Below, piece by piece: positions 49,923 through 58,500 of a DNA stretch of 64,000 bases. The translations under genes were made by a program, and so were the position numbers. Source of the DNA: Nocardia sp. CC227C (lineage in GTDB: Bacteria > Actinomycetota > Actinomycetes > Mycobacteriales > Mycobacteriaceae); NCBI RefSeq assembly GCF_030767025.1, contig NZ_JASITE010000002.1:186001-250000 (forward strand), in the 5' to 3' direction. How positions within the stretch are numbered: the stretch's first letter is position 1; the number at the start of each line of letters is the position of its first letter. Under the pieces are notes generated by a model. The model was not told where the DNA came from. It saw only the letters and a program-made list of their open reading frames with translations, and did no database searches.

Positions 49923-51290
49923 ATGTCGATGGCGACTACCCCCTCCGGCCGCTGGCGCGGTGAGATCACCGACGGCGTGGCCGTTTTCCGCGGCGTGCGC
50001 TACGCCCACGCACGGCGTTTCGAGCCACCCCGCCGTCTCCGCCCGTCCGATCCCACGATGGGACCGGTATCCATTGCGCCGCAGACCCCTTCGCGCATGG
50101 AAGCGGTCATGGGCGCGCCGGAGGCGCTGCCGCGATCCGAGGACTGCCTGTCGGTGACGGTCACCGTCCCGGCCGATGCCGCGCCGGGCACGCTGCCGGT
50201 GCTGGTCTGGCTGCACGGCGGGGCATACCTGTCCGGCAGCGGCTCCTGGGCGTGGTACGGGGCACGGCGACTGGTACGCGAGACCGGCATCGCGGTCGTC
50301 GCGGTCAACTATCGGCTCGGTGCGCTGGGATATCTACGCGCTCCGGGTGTGTCGCCGGGCAATCTCGGCCTGCTCGACCAGATCACGGCCCTGGAATGGG
50401 TGCGCGACACCATCGCCGAGTTCGGCGGTGATCCCGAGCAGGTCACCGTCGCAGGGCAATCCGCGGGTGGACAGTCCATCGCGGCGCTGCTCGGGATCCC
50501 GCGCACCCGGCCGCTGTTCCACCGCGCCATTCTGCAGAGCGCACCGCTGGGACTGTCCTTTCCCGACCGTGAACGCGCGGAACGGGCGGGGCGGGCGGTG
50601 CTCGACCGGCTCGACGACGATCCGCGCACCGCGCCGGTCGAGGCCGTGATGCGGGCGCAGGGGGCGGCGGTGCGAGAGCTGGCCGGACCCGGCGGGCTCA
50701 ATGCCGCACCACCGTTCCTGCCGATCTCCGGGGTGGACCCGCTGCCGGACCGGGAGTCGTGGCGCGACGAGCTGCGGAGCCGGGCTCCTGAGCTGCGGGT
50801 GATCATCGGCCACACCCGGCACGAGATGGCCGCCTTCCACGGCCCGCATCCGATCTTCGCGGCGGTGCGCGGGGTCCCGCTCGTCGGCGGGCTCATCGCG
50901 GCATCGGTGTCGAATGCGTTGGGACGCAGGGTATTCGACGAACCCTCCCGGCGCTTCGCCGACGAACTCACCGCCGCCGGGGCGGTGGTCCACCGCTACC
51001 GCGTCGAACCGCTGGCCCCGAACGCGCCGTTCGGCGCCTGCCACTGCATCGACCTGCCACTGCTGTTCGGTGACGCCGACGCGTGGCGCGCCGCACCCAT
51101 GCTGCACGGCCTCCCCTTCGACCGTATCGACACGCTGGGCGCGCCCATGCGCCGAGCCTGGGGTGAATTCGTGCGCTCGGGCACCACCGATCCGCTGGAT
51201 TGGCACCCGCACACCGTCGGCTCCCACACCGACTTCCCCTTCCCCCGACCACGAAAGGCATACGGGTGCACAGCGAACACGCGGAGGTGA
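49923..51290 (+). CDS. Type B carboxylesterase
   Basis: A 455-residue carboxylesterase. It shows FRGVRYAHARRFEPP, SEDCLSVTVTVPA, VLVWLHGGAYLSGSGS (oxyanion hole) and the nucleophile elbow TVAGQSAGGQSI, with LEWVRDTIAEFGGDPEQV before it; GACHCIDLPLLFG supplies the catalytic His region. No signal peptide, so cytoplasmic. It hydrolyses carboxylic esters of xenobiotic or lipid type; substrate unknown. Probably induced through the divergent TetR protein. Confidence 0.88.
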   Translation: MSMATTPSGRWRGEITDGVAVFRGVRYAHARRFEPPRRLRPSDPTMGPVSIAPQTPSRMEAVMGAPEALPRSEDCLSVTVTVPADAAPGTLPVLVWLHGGAYLSGSGSWAWYGARRLVRETGIAVVAVNYRLGALGYLRAPGVSPGNLGLLDQITALEWVRDTIAEFGGDPEQVTVAGQSAGGQSIAALLGIPRTRPLFHRAILQSAPLGLSFPDRERAERAGRAVLDRLDDDPRTAPVEAVMRAQGAAVRELAGPGGLNAAPPFLPISGVDPLPDRESWRDELRSRAPELRVIIGHTRHEMAAFHGPHPIFAAVRGVPLVGGLIAASVSNALGRRVFDEPSRRFADELTAAGAVVHRYRVEPLAPNAPFGACHCIDLPLLFGDADAWRAAPMLHGLPFDRIDTLGAPMRRAWGEFVRSGTTDPLDWHPHTVGSHTDFPFPRPRKAYGCTANTRR

Positions 51291-51332
51291 TCGGCGGATC
51301 GACGGGGGCGTTCGCGCGACGGGGCGGCCGGG

Positions 51333-52085
51333 TCAGCGGGTGGTGTAGCCGCCGTTGGCGAAGATGGTCTGACCGGTGATCCAGCCGCCGTCGGTGACCA
51401 GGAATTCCACCAGGGGGGCGATGTCCTCGATGCGGGTGAGGCGGCCGCCCATGGCCTGGGACTTGTGGAATTCCACCCGCTCGGGGGTTTCCTGCGGGTA
51501 GAAGAACGGGGTGTCCATCGGGCCGGGGGCCACATTGTTGACCGAGATGCCGCGGGCGGCGAACTCCTTCGCGGCGGCGCGGGTGAAATGCTCCACCGGG
51601 GATTTGGCACCGGCGTAGGTGGAGTAGCCGTCGGTGAACGCGGCCAGCAGCGAGGTCACCACGGTGACGATGCTGCCGTTGTCCGCGAGCCGTCTACCGG
51701 CCTCCTGGAGGAAGAAGTAGGCGGCCTTGGCATTGATGTCGAACATCGAATCGTATTCGGCCTCGGTGGTTTCCGCGATCGGCTTGCGCAGCACCTTGCC
51801 GACCGTGTTGACGGCGACATCCACCGTGCCGAAGGCATCGACGGCCGCGTCGAACAGCTGCCGGACATTCGCCGGAACGGTCAGGTCGGCCTGGAACTTG
51901 ACCGCCTTGCGGCCGAGCGCCTCGATGGCGGCGACGGTCTTGTCCGCCTCGGCCTCGGTGCTCGCACTGTTGTAGTGCACCAGCACATTCGCACCCCGTT
52001 CCGCCAGGGAGTTGCTGATCAACCCACCGAGGTTCTTCGCACCCGCGGCCACGACCGCCGACCTACCTGCCAACGTGTTGCTCAT
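51333..52085 (-). CDS. Short-chain dehydrogenase/reductase
   Basis: A 250-residue SDR with an unusual cofactor loop AGAKNLGGLISNSLAERG in place of TGxxxGIG, NTVGKVL, TVVTSLLAAFTDGYSTYAGAK (Ser, Tyr-x-x-x-Lys active site) and NNVAPGPMDTPFF, ending GGWITGQTIFANGGYT. The AGAKNLGG form is shared by a known branch annotated as 3-oxoacyl-ACP reductase-like. HYNSASTEAEADK after the second strand suggests NADP preference. It lies downstream of a LysR gene on the same strand; the dyad at 52178-52192 is in the gap. Confidence 0.82.
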   Translation of the reverse strand: MSNTLAGRSAVVAAGAKNLGGLISNSLAERGANVLVHYNSASTEAEADKTVAAIEALGRKAVKFQADLTVPANVRQLFDAAVDAFGTVDVAVNTVGKVLRKPIAETTEAEYDSMFDINAKAAYFFLQEAGRRLADNGSIVTVVTSLLAAFTDGYSTYAGAKSPVEHFTRAAAKEFAARGISVNNVAPGPMDTPFFYPQETPERVEFHKSQAMGGRLTRIEDIAPLVEFLVTDGGWITGQTIFANGGYTTR

Positions 52086-52177
52086 AGGAGAGTCCTTCGT
52101 TCGGAATTCGGAGATCTTCCGGTTCCGACGCTAGAAGCGTGACCCACAAATGGGAAACAGAAGTTTTTGGTCAACCT

Positions 52178-52192
52178 ACAAGAACTACTTGT
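52178..52192. promoter_or_regulatory. Dyad ACAAG-N5-CTTGT, candidate LysR site
   Basis: A perfect 5-base inverted repeat in the AT-rich gap before the SDR gene, touching the lysR stop codon. Its 15-base frame with A/T ends is like LysR half-site pairs. It would allow the LysR protein to control the SDR gene. Confidence 0.45.
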
Positions 52193-53112
52193 TAGCTGAG
52201 CATATGCGGATTATCGCCCGTGGTCAGCAGGTCACGAATCGCCGATCGGGTGTGCGGCAGCCACACGGCCTGCACGGGGGCCAGCGGCGGATGCTCGATC
52301 TCGACGACCCGCACCCGGTCGCCGAGGGCGGGGCCGGGCGGCGCGGTGACGAAGGCGACCGCGTCCGGATAGTCGAGCACGGCCGTCACCGGTGTCGTGC
52401 CCTGGATCCGGTCGACGACCAGCGACGGCTCGAAACCCGCACGGCGACAGGTACTCAGAATGAAGTCCGTGTAGAACGACGCCCCCGGCGGCGCCCACAC
52501 GACGATTCGCTCCGCGCGCAGCTCACCGACCGCGACGGTACGGCGTTCGGCCAGCGGATGCCCGTTCGCGACCGCGATGCGCAGCGGGTGGTAGGCGATC
52601 ACCGCCGAGGCCAGCGTGGCGGGCACGGTCGTGCCCCGTCGCAGCGCGAGATCGACGCGGCCGTCCAGCACCGCCGCTTCGAGCTCCTTCGGGAACATCT
52701 GAACGGCCGTCACGGACACCTCCGGCATCCCCGTGCGCACCGGCTCCAGCACCCCGTGCACCTCGTCGGCGGTGATGGCCGGCGTATGCGCCACCACGAA
52801 CGGCCGCCGCTGCGCCGCCGCCGCGTCCCGCACCTGCCGTGCCAGCACCTGCCCCGCCGCCAACAGCACCGACGCCCCCTCCCGCAGGGCCTCCCCCGCC
52901 GCCGTCAACCGCACCTGCCGACCGGACCGGTCGAACAGCTCCACCCCCAGCTGCCCCTCCAGTTTGGCGATCGAACTGCTGAGCGCCTGCTGGCTCACGT
53001 GCAGACGCGCAGCGGCCCGACTGAAGCCGGCGGACTCCGCCACACACAGAAACTGCTGCAACCGCCGCGAATCCAGCGGTTCCCCGAGCGGCGACAGCGC
53101 GGAATTCAGCAT
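52192..53112 (-). CDS. LysR-family regulator
   Basis: The DNA-binding domain is RRLQQFLCVAESAGFSRAAA, RLHVSQQALSSSIAKLEGQL and ELFDRSGRQVRLTAAGEAL, followed by the periplasmic-binding-like effector domain (PFVVAHTPAITADEVHGVL, RVDLALRRGTTVPATLASAV, AFVTAPPGPALGDRV). ATG 53112 gives 306 residues, the usual size; the frame upstream to 53199 has no similarity. It is located 106 bases upstream of the SDR gene in the same orientation rather than divergent, so the regulated target is uncertain. Confidence 0.85.
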   Translation of the reverse strand: MLNSALSPLGEPLDSRRLQQFLCVAESAGFSRAAARLHVSQQALSSSIAKLEGQLGVELFDRSGRQVRLTAAGEALREGASVLLAAGQVLARQVRDAAAAQRRPFVVAHTPAITADEVHGVLEPVRTGMPEVSVTAVQMFPKELEAAVLDGRVDLALRRGTTVPATLASAVIAYHPLRIAVANGHPLAERRTVAVGELRAERIVVWAPPGASFYTDFILSTCRRAGFEPSLVVDRIQGTTPVTAVLDYPDAVAFVTAPPGPALGDRVRVVEIEHPPLAPVQAVWLPHTRSAIRDLLTTGDNPHMLS

Positions 53113-53284
53113 GGGCGGGATGCTACCGGCCGGTTCGGTACCGCTCGCCGTACGACCGCGCCACCCGCATCTCGCGAACCGCGCCGCAATCAGCCGCAAT
53201 CATCGGAACGTGGCTGTCGATTCCCGGCCTTGCCATTCGTCGAAGGAATAGTCGACCGTTCGTCTCCGCATGGAAGGAACCGAT

Positions 53285-53653
53285 ATGAACCCCACAGAGG
53301 TGACCGTGAACATTCCCGTCCGAGATCTGGCGGCGGCCACTCGCTGGTACGAGCGGATCTTGGACCGCTCCGGACCGGATCTGAAGCCGATCGAGGGCGT
53401 GGCCGAGTACGACATGGGTGGCTGGTGGCTCCAACTGGGCGAGGGGGAGGATGTCGGCGGGCCCTGGGTGCTGCGGTTCGCGGTGGCCGATGCGCACGCC
53501 GAGCGGGACCGGCTGGTCGGGCTCGGAGTCGACGTGGACCCGATGGTCCACGTCGAGGGCCTGGTGGACTACTGCGAGTTCAGCGATCCCGACGGCAACC
53601 GGCTCAGCCTCTACACCGAACTCGGCGGTGCGGACGGGATGCCCGCCGGATAG
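53285..53653 (+). CDS. VOC/glyoxalase-fold protein
   Basis: The 122-residue product has one vicinal-oxygen-chelate unit: VTVNIPVRDLAAATRWYERIL, EYDMGGWWLQLGEGE, WVLRFAVADAHAERDRLVG and YCEFSDPDGNRLSLYTEL. AAGGAA precedes ATG 53285. The first usual metal His is replaced (NIPVRD instead of HxxLxV), while an acidic residue remains in the last strand, so it may be a binding or resistance protein rather than a metalloenzyme. It is transcribed from near the lysR promoter in the opposite direction. Confidence 0.75.
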   Translation: MNPTEVTVNIPVRDLAAATRWYERILDRSGPDLKPIEGVAEYDMGGWWLQLGEGEDVGGPWVLRFAVADAHAERDRLVGLGVDVDPMVHVEGLVDYCEFSDPDGNRLSLYTELGGADGMPAG

Positions 53654-53711
53654 TCGGGGCCGCCGCGGGCTGCACGCCGTCCGGCCGGTACGCGCGTTAC
53701 GGTGGGGCGGC

Positions 53712-55526
53712 ATGGACACCGTCACGATCGACCTGTCGCGAGCCGATGCGGACGCGGAATCGGTGCACCGCAGGCCGCGGGTGCGGCCGGTCGTGGTCGC
53801 GGCGGTGGGTGTGGTGGTGTTGCAGCTGGTGGTTCGGGGGTGGGTCGCCGGGTCCGGGTACTTCTACTGGGACGATTTCATTCTGGTGAGCCGGGCGGCC
53901 GAGCATCCGGTGTGGTCGGCGGAGTTGCTGCGCTACGACCACGACGGCCATTTCATGCCGCTGGCCTTCGCCACCTCGTGGGTGGTGACGGCGGTGGCCC
54001 CGTTGGAATGGAGTGTGGCGGCGGCCTCCATGGTGCTGCTGCAACTCGTGGCGTCGGTGGCCGTGCTGCGCATGCTACTGGTGCTGCTGGGCGTGCGGTG
54101 GGCGGTGTTGGTGCCGCTGGTGTTCTATGCGTTCTGCCCGTTGACGATTCCGGCTTTCGCGTGGTGGTCGGCGGCGCTCAACGCGCTGCCGTTGCAGGGC
54201 GCGCTCGCCTGGGTGATCGCCGATGCGGTGCTGCTGGTGCGGACTCGACGGCGACGGTACGCGATATCGGGGATCGCGGTGTCGGCGGTGGCGCTGCTGT
54301 TCTTCGAGAAGGCGGCGATAGTCCCGTTCACGGCTTTCGCCTTCGCGGTGCTGGTCCGGTATGTGGACGGCCGGGCCGCGCCGGTGCGCACGGTGGCGCG
54401 GCGGGGAGCGGCGCTGTGGATCGGCTCCGGCCTGCTGCTGGCCTGCTGGTCGATCGCGTATCTCGCGGTGGTCGGCCTGCCCCGGATATCCGGAGGCAGT
54501 ACCGAGACCCGGGAATTCCTCTCCGGGACAGCGGCATTGGATGTCGCGCCCGCGCTGTTCGGCGGACCCTGGCGCTGGGAGCGCTGGCCTCCGGCGACAC
54601 CGTGGGCGGATCCGCCGGACTGGGCGGTGGTGGCGGCCTGGTTCGCGCTGGCCGCGGTGGTGGCGGTGACCATCCGCGCCCGCCATCGCGTGCTCGCGGT
54701 ATGGCTGGTGGTCGCCGCCTATATCGTGCTCGCCCAACTGCCGATCGTGCTGGCGCGCGGCGGACCGAATACCGCCGCGGCGGAACTGCTCCGGTCACTG
54801 CGCTATTTCGCCGACTCGACGGTGGTGCTGGCCGCGGCACTGGCCCTGGTCCTGTCGGCGCACGCCCGCCGCGTCACCCGTGGGCGCTCCCGTGCCGCCA
54901 TTGCCGTGACAACGGTGTTCGCCCTGAGCTGCTGCTGGTCCACCTACACCTTCGTACGCAGCTGGCAACCCAACCCGGCGCGCGCCTACATCGCGAATAC
55001 GCAGGCGGCACTGCGTGATTGGCAGCAGGAACCACTGCTGGAACAAGAAGTGCCGTGGCAGGTGCTGAATCCGACGGCCTATCCGCAGAACCTGATCAGC
55101 CGGGTGCTGTCCGCCGTCGCACCGGCGGACGCCTTCGCCACCTCCACGCCCCGGCTACGGATGATCACCGATACCGGCGCGATCGTCGACGCCCAGGTGT
55201 GGTGGAACCGCGGCATCAGCCCCGGACCCGACCGCGACTGCGGATACCGCGTGCACGGCACCACACCCGCCGTTCTTCCGCTCGATGGCCCACTGCTCGA
55301 CCACGAATGGACCACCCAGCTCAACTACCTCGCCAGCGCGGACGGCAGCATCACCGTCGCCCTGGAACACGGCGGTTGGGTGACCGTTCCGATCCGGCGC
55401 GGACTGAACACCGTCTATGTGCGGACCGCCGGCAGCGGCCGCGCGCTCCGGATCGGCGCGCTCACGCCGGGACTCACGGTGTGCGTCGGCGTCGGGCCGG
55501 TCGGCGTCGCGTCCTGGGACAACTGA
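53712..55526 (+). CDS. Large polytopic membrane protein, GT-C glycosyltransferase-like
   Basis: A 604-residue protein with an N-terminal segment (VVAAVGVVVLQLVVRG) followed by YFYWDDFILVSRAAEHP: an acidic pair in the first external loop, the hallmark of GT-C polyprenyl-phosphate-dependent glycosyltransferases. About ten further hydrophobic segments run to residue 400 or so. A C-terminal external domain (about 410-604) has strand-rich character (TPRLRMITDTGAIVDAQVWW, VTVPIRRGLNTVYVRTAG). It may add sugars to envelope components. No cell-wall genes adjoin it, so the acceptor is unknown. Confidence 0.65.
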   Translation: MDTVTIDLSRADADAESVHRRPRVRPVVVAAVGVVVLQLVVRGWVAGSGYFYWDDFILVSRAAEHPVWSAELLRYDHDGHFMPLAFATSWVVTAVAPLEWSVAAASMVLLQLVASVAVLRMLLVLLGVRWAVLVPLVFYAFCPLTIPAFAWWSAALNALPLQGALAWVIADAVLLVRTRRRRYAISGIAVSAVALLFFEKAAIVPFTAFAFAVLVRYVDGRAAPVRTVARRGAALWIGSGLLLACWSIAYLAVVGLPRISGGSTETREFLSGTAALDVAPALFGGPWRWERWPPATPWADPPDWAVVAAWFALAAVVAVTIRARHRVLAVWLVVAAYIVLAQLPIVLARGGPNTAAAELLRSLRYFADSTVVLAAALALVLSAHARRVTRGRSRAAIAVTTVFALSCCWSTYTFVRSWQPNPARAYIANTQAALRDWQQEPLLEQEVPWQVLNPTAYPQNLISRVLSAVAPADAFATSTPRLRMITDTGAIVDAQVWWNRGISPGPDRDCGYRVHGTTPAVLPLDGPLLDHEWTTQLNYLASADGSITVALEHGGWVTVPIRRGLNTVYVRTAGSGRALRIGALTPGLTVCVGVGPVGVASWDN

Positions 55527-55560
55527 ATACCGGGACAACCGAGCCGACGGGCGGGACGCG

Positions 55561-55926
55561 TCAGCAAAACCGGGCCATCGGCTTGCACACGACCCACCCG
55601 GAACCGTCGTCGCGGTTAGCCGGAGTCCAGGTGGTGGTGGTGCCGCCGGAGCTGTTGGCCGCCTCGGCCTGCTCACCGAAGGAGTCGGGGAAGTGGTCGC
55701 GCCGCGCCTGGTCCCGCTCGGCCCGCGCCCGGGGGTCGGAGAACGAGTGGTGGAAACCGCGCGGGTCGATGTGATCCCATCCGGTCGAATCGCCGAAGTC
55801 CTTGTCGGGCGCGGCGCTCGCGGCTCCGGCGCCCGCGCCGAAGGCCACGCCGGTCAGCGCGCAGGCGAGGGTGGCACCGGCCAGCAGTCGGCGGGCCCGG
55901 GTGGTCGGCATCGTGGTGCTGGTCAT
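55561..55926 (-). CDS. Small secreted protein of unknown function
   Basis: ATG 55926 with GGAG six bases upstream gives 121 residues. The signal peptide is RARRLLAGATLACALTGVAFGAGAGAASA, cleaved before APDKDFGD. The mature part is short, polar and rich in Asp, His, Arg and Ser (WDHIDPRGFHHSFSDPRARA) and has a C-terminal GSGWVVCKPMARFC with two cysteines that may pair. The frame upstream of 55926 is not similar to a secreted protein. No family is recognised. Confidence 0.65.
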   Translation of the reverse strand: MTSTTMPTTRARRLLAGATLACALTGVAFGAGAGAASAAPDKDFGDSTGWDHIDPRGFHHSFSDPRARAERDQARRDHFPDSFGEQAEAANSSGGTTTTWTPANRDDGSGWVVCKPMARFC

Positions 55927-56294
55927 CGAATCGCTCCGTTCGTACCGTCCGGTCGAATCGGCGGGCTGAGCGGCCGATCGATCCGGTAGCTTCTTGCCGC
56001 TAGTTGGCGGCGCATTAAGTAGTGTCACACCTAAGAGGGCATGGACTATTCCCAGCACCGGGAAGGCGGCATCGAACTTGCAACGGGGCTTCCACCTGGC
56101 GATATACGCCACCTAGCCGTACCTGGTCATCCATTTCGACACCGCGGAGAGCGGTGGATAGTTCAGGTGGCAGCATTTCAACCCCCAAGGACGCGTCATT
56201 TAATGTGCCGCTAAACAGTGGTACGTTTGATGGGTAAGTAGTTCCGCCCCTTCGGCGCTATGACACGGAGGGCATCCGATGAACGGAGACGGGT
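55927..56294. other. 368-base divergent intergenic region
   Basis: It separates the two secreted-protein genes and is clearly less GC-rich than its neighbours, particularly at 55990-56040 and 56190-56250. It should carry both promoters. A plus-strand frame (56022-56237) has no ribosome site or recognisable character and is not called. Confidence 0.4.
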
Positions 56295-57314
56295 ATGCGC
56301 ACTGCGAGACAGCGTGGCCGCACACCGAAACTGCTGGCCACCACGGCGATCGCGGCCTCATTGAGCCTGATCCCCGCCGGTGTCACCACCGGGTTCGCCG
56401 GTGGCATGCGCATCGCCGCCATGGCGACGGCCGCCCCGGGTGCCGACAACTCCGCGGGTGACAGCGATACCGGCGCTGGCGACAGCGGCGGTGGATTCGA
56501 CGGGGGTGGATTCGACGGGGGTGGATTCGACGGGGGTGGATTCGACAGCGACAACCGGTCGGACCCCTCCCGTTCCCCCGGTGACTTTCCGGGCGGCGGC
56601 TCACCCGGCATGGGCGACGGGGACGGGCGCGGCCCGGGCTTCGGCGGCGATACCGACGACGACGGATTCGGCGACCCCGGCATCGACAGCCCCGGTCTCG
56701 GGGGCACGATCCCCGACGCCCCCGGTTTCGGCGGCGGCCATGGCGACGGTCCCGCGGGGGAGCGCGACGACCGCGATTCGGACAACGGTATCGGTCACGG
56801 AACCGGCGGCCCCGGTCACGGCCGACCCGGCGACGAGGACGGCATCGATCTGCCCGACCTTCCCGTGCAACCCGGCGAGCCACCGCTCCCCGCGGAACCG
56901 CCCCTCCCCGCGGAACCGCAGGAGCCGACCGCACCCCCGAGCCCCCCGCAGTCCGACAACTTGCCCCGGCACGGCATGCCCGGAGGACCGCTGTTCCCCT
57001 GGGATCCGGCCTTCCCCGGCGGGCCGTGGTTCCACTGGCTTCCCCATTACCCCGGCTTCCCCGGCGGGCCGATCGACGACGGCGGGGATCACGACGACGA
57101 TGACGACCACGATCCGGGCGGAAACAGCTTCGGGTGCAACGACTTCCCCTCAGCGCCTCAACCGCGCCCCACCTGGTGCGACCCCCAGCAAACACCGCGG
57201 GGTATCCCGCCGGTGCGGGTCAGCCCCGGAACCGTCCCCACACCGTGGGGTGAGATCGAGGTTCCCGTGGTGGAGTTCAGCGCGGCGATCTCGTCGACCG
57301 CCCCGCGGCCGTAG
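56295..57314 (+). CDS. Secreted Gly/Asp/Pro-rich repeat protein
   Basis: A 339-residue exported protein: basic N-terminus (RTARQRGRTPKLLATTAIAA) and a hydrophobic signal ending near residue 48 (ATAAPGA). Beyond that it is almost entirely low-complexity. Tandem GGGFD units at about 66-86 are followed by Gly/Asp stretches, a Pro-rich hinge (PPLPAEPPLPAEPQEP), a Trp/Pro/Gly patch (GGPWFHWLPHYPGFPGGP), a run of acidic residues (DDGGDHDDDDDHD) and a short cysteine-containing tail. The acidic run could bind cations. It may be a wall-associated or matrix protein; no enzymatic domain is present. Confidence 0.65.
   Translation: MRTARQRGRTPKLLATTAIAASLSLIPAGVTTGFAGGMRIAAMATAAPGADNSAGDSDTGAGDSGGGFDGGGFDGGGFDGGGFDSDNRSDPSRSPGDFPGGGSPGMGDGDGRGPGFGGDTDDDGFGDPGIDSPGLGGTIPDAPGFGGGHGDGPAGERDDRDSDNGIGHGTGGPGHGRPGDEDGIDLPDLPVQPGEPPLPAEPPLPAEPQEPTAPPSPPQSDNLPRHGMPGGPLFPWDPAFPGGPWFHWLPHYPGFPGGPIDDGGDHDDDDDHDPGGNSFGCNDFPSAPQPRPTWCDPQQTPRGIPPVRVSPGTVPTPWGEIEVPVVEFSAAISSTAPRP
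56490..56546 (+). repeat. 15-bp tandem repeat (about four copies) encoding GGGFD units
   Basis: GGTGGATTCGAC recurs at 56490, 56505, 56520 and 56535 with GGG between the copies. The period is 15 bases, in frame. Such a perfect coding minisatellite is prone to length variation between strains. Confidence 0.9.
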
Positions 57315-57443
57315 GGGAATGCGTCGGCAGCGCGCACGCCGGGAAGTCGACGACACCACCACCCGGGCGATCACCGAGATGGATATCGATCCGGACCGAT
57401 TCGTGGAGAACGTCGGCGACACACTCGGCGTCCTCGATACGGC

Positions 57444-58340
57444 TCAGCGCGCCATGCTGGTGAGTTTGTCCGGATTGCCGATGGTGTAGATGCTGCGGAT
57501 GCGCTCGGTCTCGGGATCGATGTCGAGTACCCCCACACCGTAGGGCTCACCCCGGCGGAAGCAGATGACGGCGGGCTCACCGTTGATGTGGCCGAGCCGA
57601 AAGTCGAGTTCGGCCATGGTGCCGCGGACACCGGAGCCGGTGAGCAGGCGGGCGACCTTGGCCGCGCCCTCGATGGGACGCAAGGCGGTCCGGATGCGGC
57701 CGCCGCCGTCGGAATGGAACACGACGTCGGGCGCGAGCAAATCCATCAGGGCGGACAGCTCGCCGCCCCGCTGCGCGTCCAGGAACCGTTCGGTCACCCG
57801 CCGCTGCACGACCGGGTCGGCGCGGAAGCGGGGGCGGCGGGCCTGCACGTGGGATCGGGCGCGATGCGCGAGCTGCCGCACGGCGGCCGGCTCCCGGCCG
57901 ACCATGGCGGCGATCTCGGCGTGCCGATACCCGAAGACCTCGTGCAGGACGAAGACCGCCCGTTCCAGCGGGGTCAGGGTTTGCAGCACCACGAGCATGG
58001 CCATGGATACCGCGTCGGTGCGCAGCGCGGCATCAGCGGAATCGGCGTCGGCGGTGAGCAGCGGTTCGGGCAGCCAGGGGCCGATGTAGGTTTCGCGTCG
58101 GCGCGCGATATCCGACTGCCGCGCCAGGGCGGCATTGACCGCGATGCGCACCAGGTACGCACGCGGATTGGCGATCTCGTCCGCACCGCTCCGATACCGC
58201 GGCAGCCAGGACAGCCAGGTTTCCTGCAATACGTCCTCGGTATCGGCGATACTGCCCAGCAGGTTGTAGACCAGGGCGAACAGCAGATCTCGATGTTCGG
58301 CGAAGGTCCTGGTCGCGGTGTCCGCGGCGGTGTCGGTCAC
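57444..58340 (-). CDS. sigJ: ECF41-type sigma factor with SnoaL-like C-terminal domain
   Basis: A 298-residue ECF sigma factor. Region 2 is FAEHRDLLFALVYNLLGSIA with EDVLQETWLSWLPRY, and region 4 is LTPLERAVFVLHEVFGYRHA with EIAAMVGREPAAVRQLAHRA. It is extended by a SnoaL-like domain with FHSDGGGRIRTALRPI and ends near YTIGNPDKL. The DGGG and NPDKL signatures define the ECF41 (SigJ) group, where the fused domain acts as a built-in regulator in place of an anti-sigma factor. GTG 58340 follows GGAGGAG at 2 bases. The usual partner (a carboxymuconolactone decarboxylase-like or oxidoreductase gene) is not here; an MMPL exporter is divergent. Confidence 0.88.
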   Translation of the reverse strand: MTDTAADTATRTFAEHRDLLFALVYNLLGSIADTEDVLQETWLSWLPRYRSGADEIANPRAYLVRIAVNAALARQSDIARRRETYIGPWLPEPLLTADADSADAALRTDAVSMAMLVVLQTLTPLERAVFVLHEVFGYRHAEIAAMVGREPAAVRQLAHRARSHVQARRPRFRADPVVQRRVTERFLDAQRGGELSALMDLLAPDVVFHSDGGGRIRTALRPIEGAAKVARLLTGSGVRGTMAELDFRLGHINGEPAVICFRRGEPYGVGVLDIDPETERIRSIYTIGNPDKLTSMAR

Positions 58341-58390
58341 ATCTCCTCCTCTGACGGTGTCGAGCTTAGGAGGGTCGGCGCACCGCGAAA

Positions 58391-58397
58391 TGTGACA
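58391..58397 (-). promoter_or_regulatory. TGTCACA element upstream of the sigma gene
   Basis: TGTCACA on the minus strand, 51 bases before the sigma start, equals the -35 element known for ECF41 promoters (TGTCACA-N16-CGTC). A good CGTC at the right distance is lacking (CGAC occurs at 13 bases), so autoregulation is only suggested. Confidence 0.35.
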
Positions 58398-58427
58398 TCG
58401 CGGCCGCATGTGATCCGCATCGCAGCC

Positions 58428-58453
58428 CGTCACGTTCACCACTCCCGCCCGTC
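58428..58453 (+). promoter_or_regulatory. ECF41-like promoter facing the MMPL gene
   Basis: CGTCACG, 15 bases, CGTC: close to the ECF41 consensus TGTCACA-N16-CGTC with two mismatches in the -35 element and a spacer one base short. It ends 48 bases before the GTG of the exporter gene, so the divergent sigma factor may drive it. Confidence 0.45.
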
Positions 58454-58500
58454 TCTCATACGTGCCACCGCGGTGCGGCGGCCGACGGGAGGAGACCCAG

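Noticed and set aside
56022..56237. 71-codon plus-strand frame in the gap between the two secreted-protein genes
   Set aside because: No ribosome site, no similarity, and it lies over the likely promoters.
56490..56546. Possible CRISPR-like repeats
   Set aside because: The 15-base units are contiguous, in frame and without spacers. No CRISPR array or cas gene is in the window.
57319..57489. 56-codon plus-strand frame between the repeat protein and the sigma factor
   Set aside because: It overlaps the sigma gene's end by 46 bases and has no properly spaced ribosome site. It may be a real small gene, but the evidence is insufficient.
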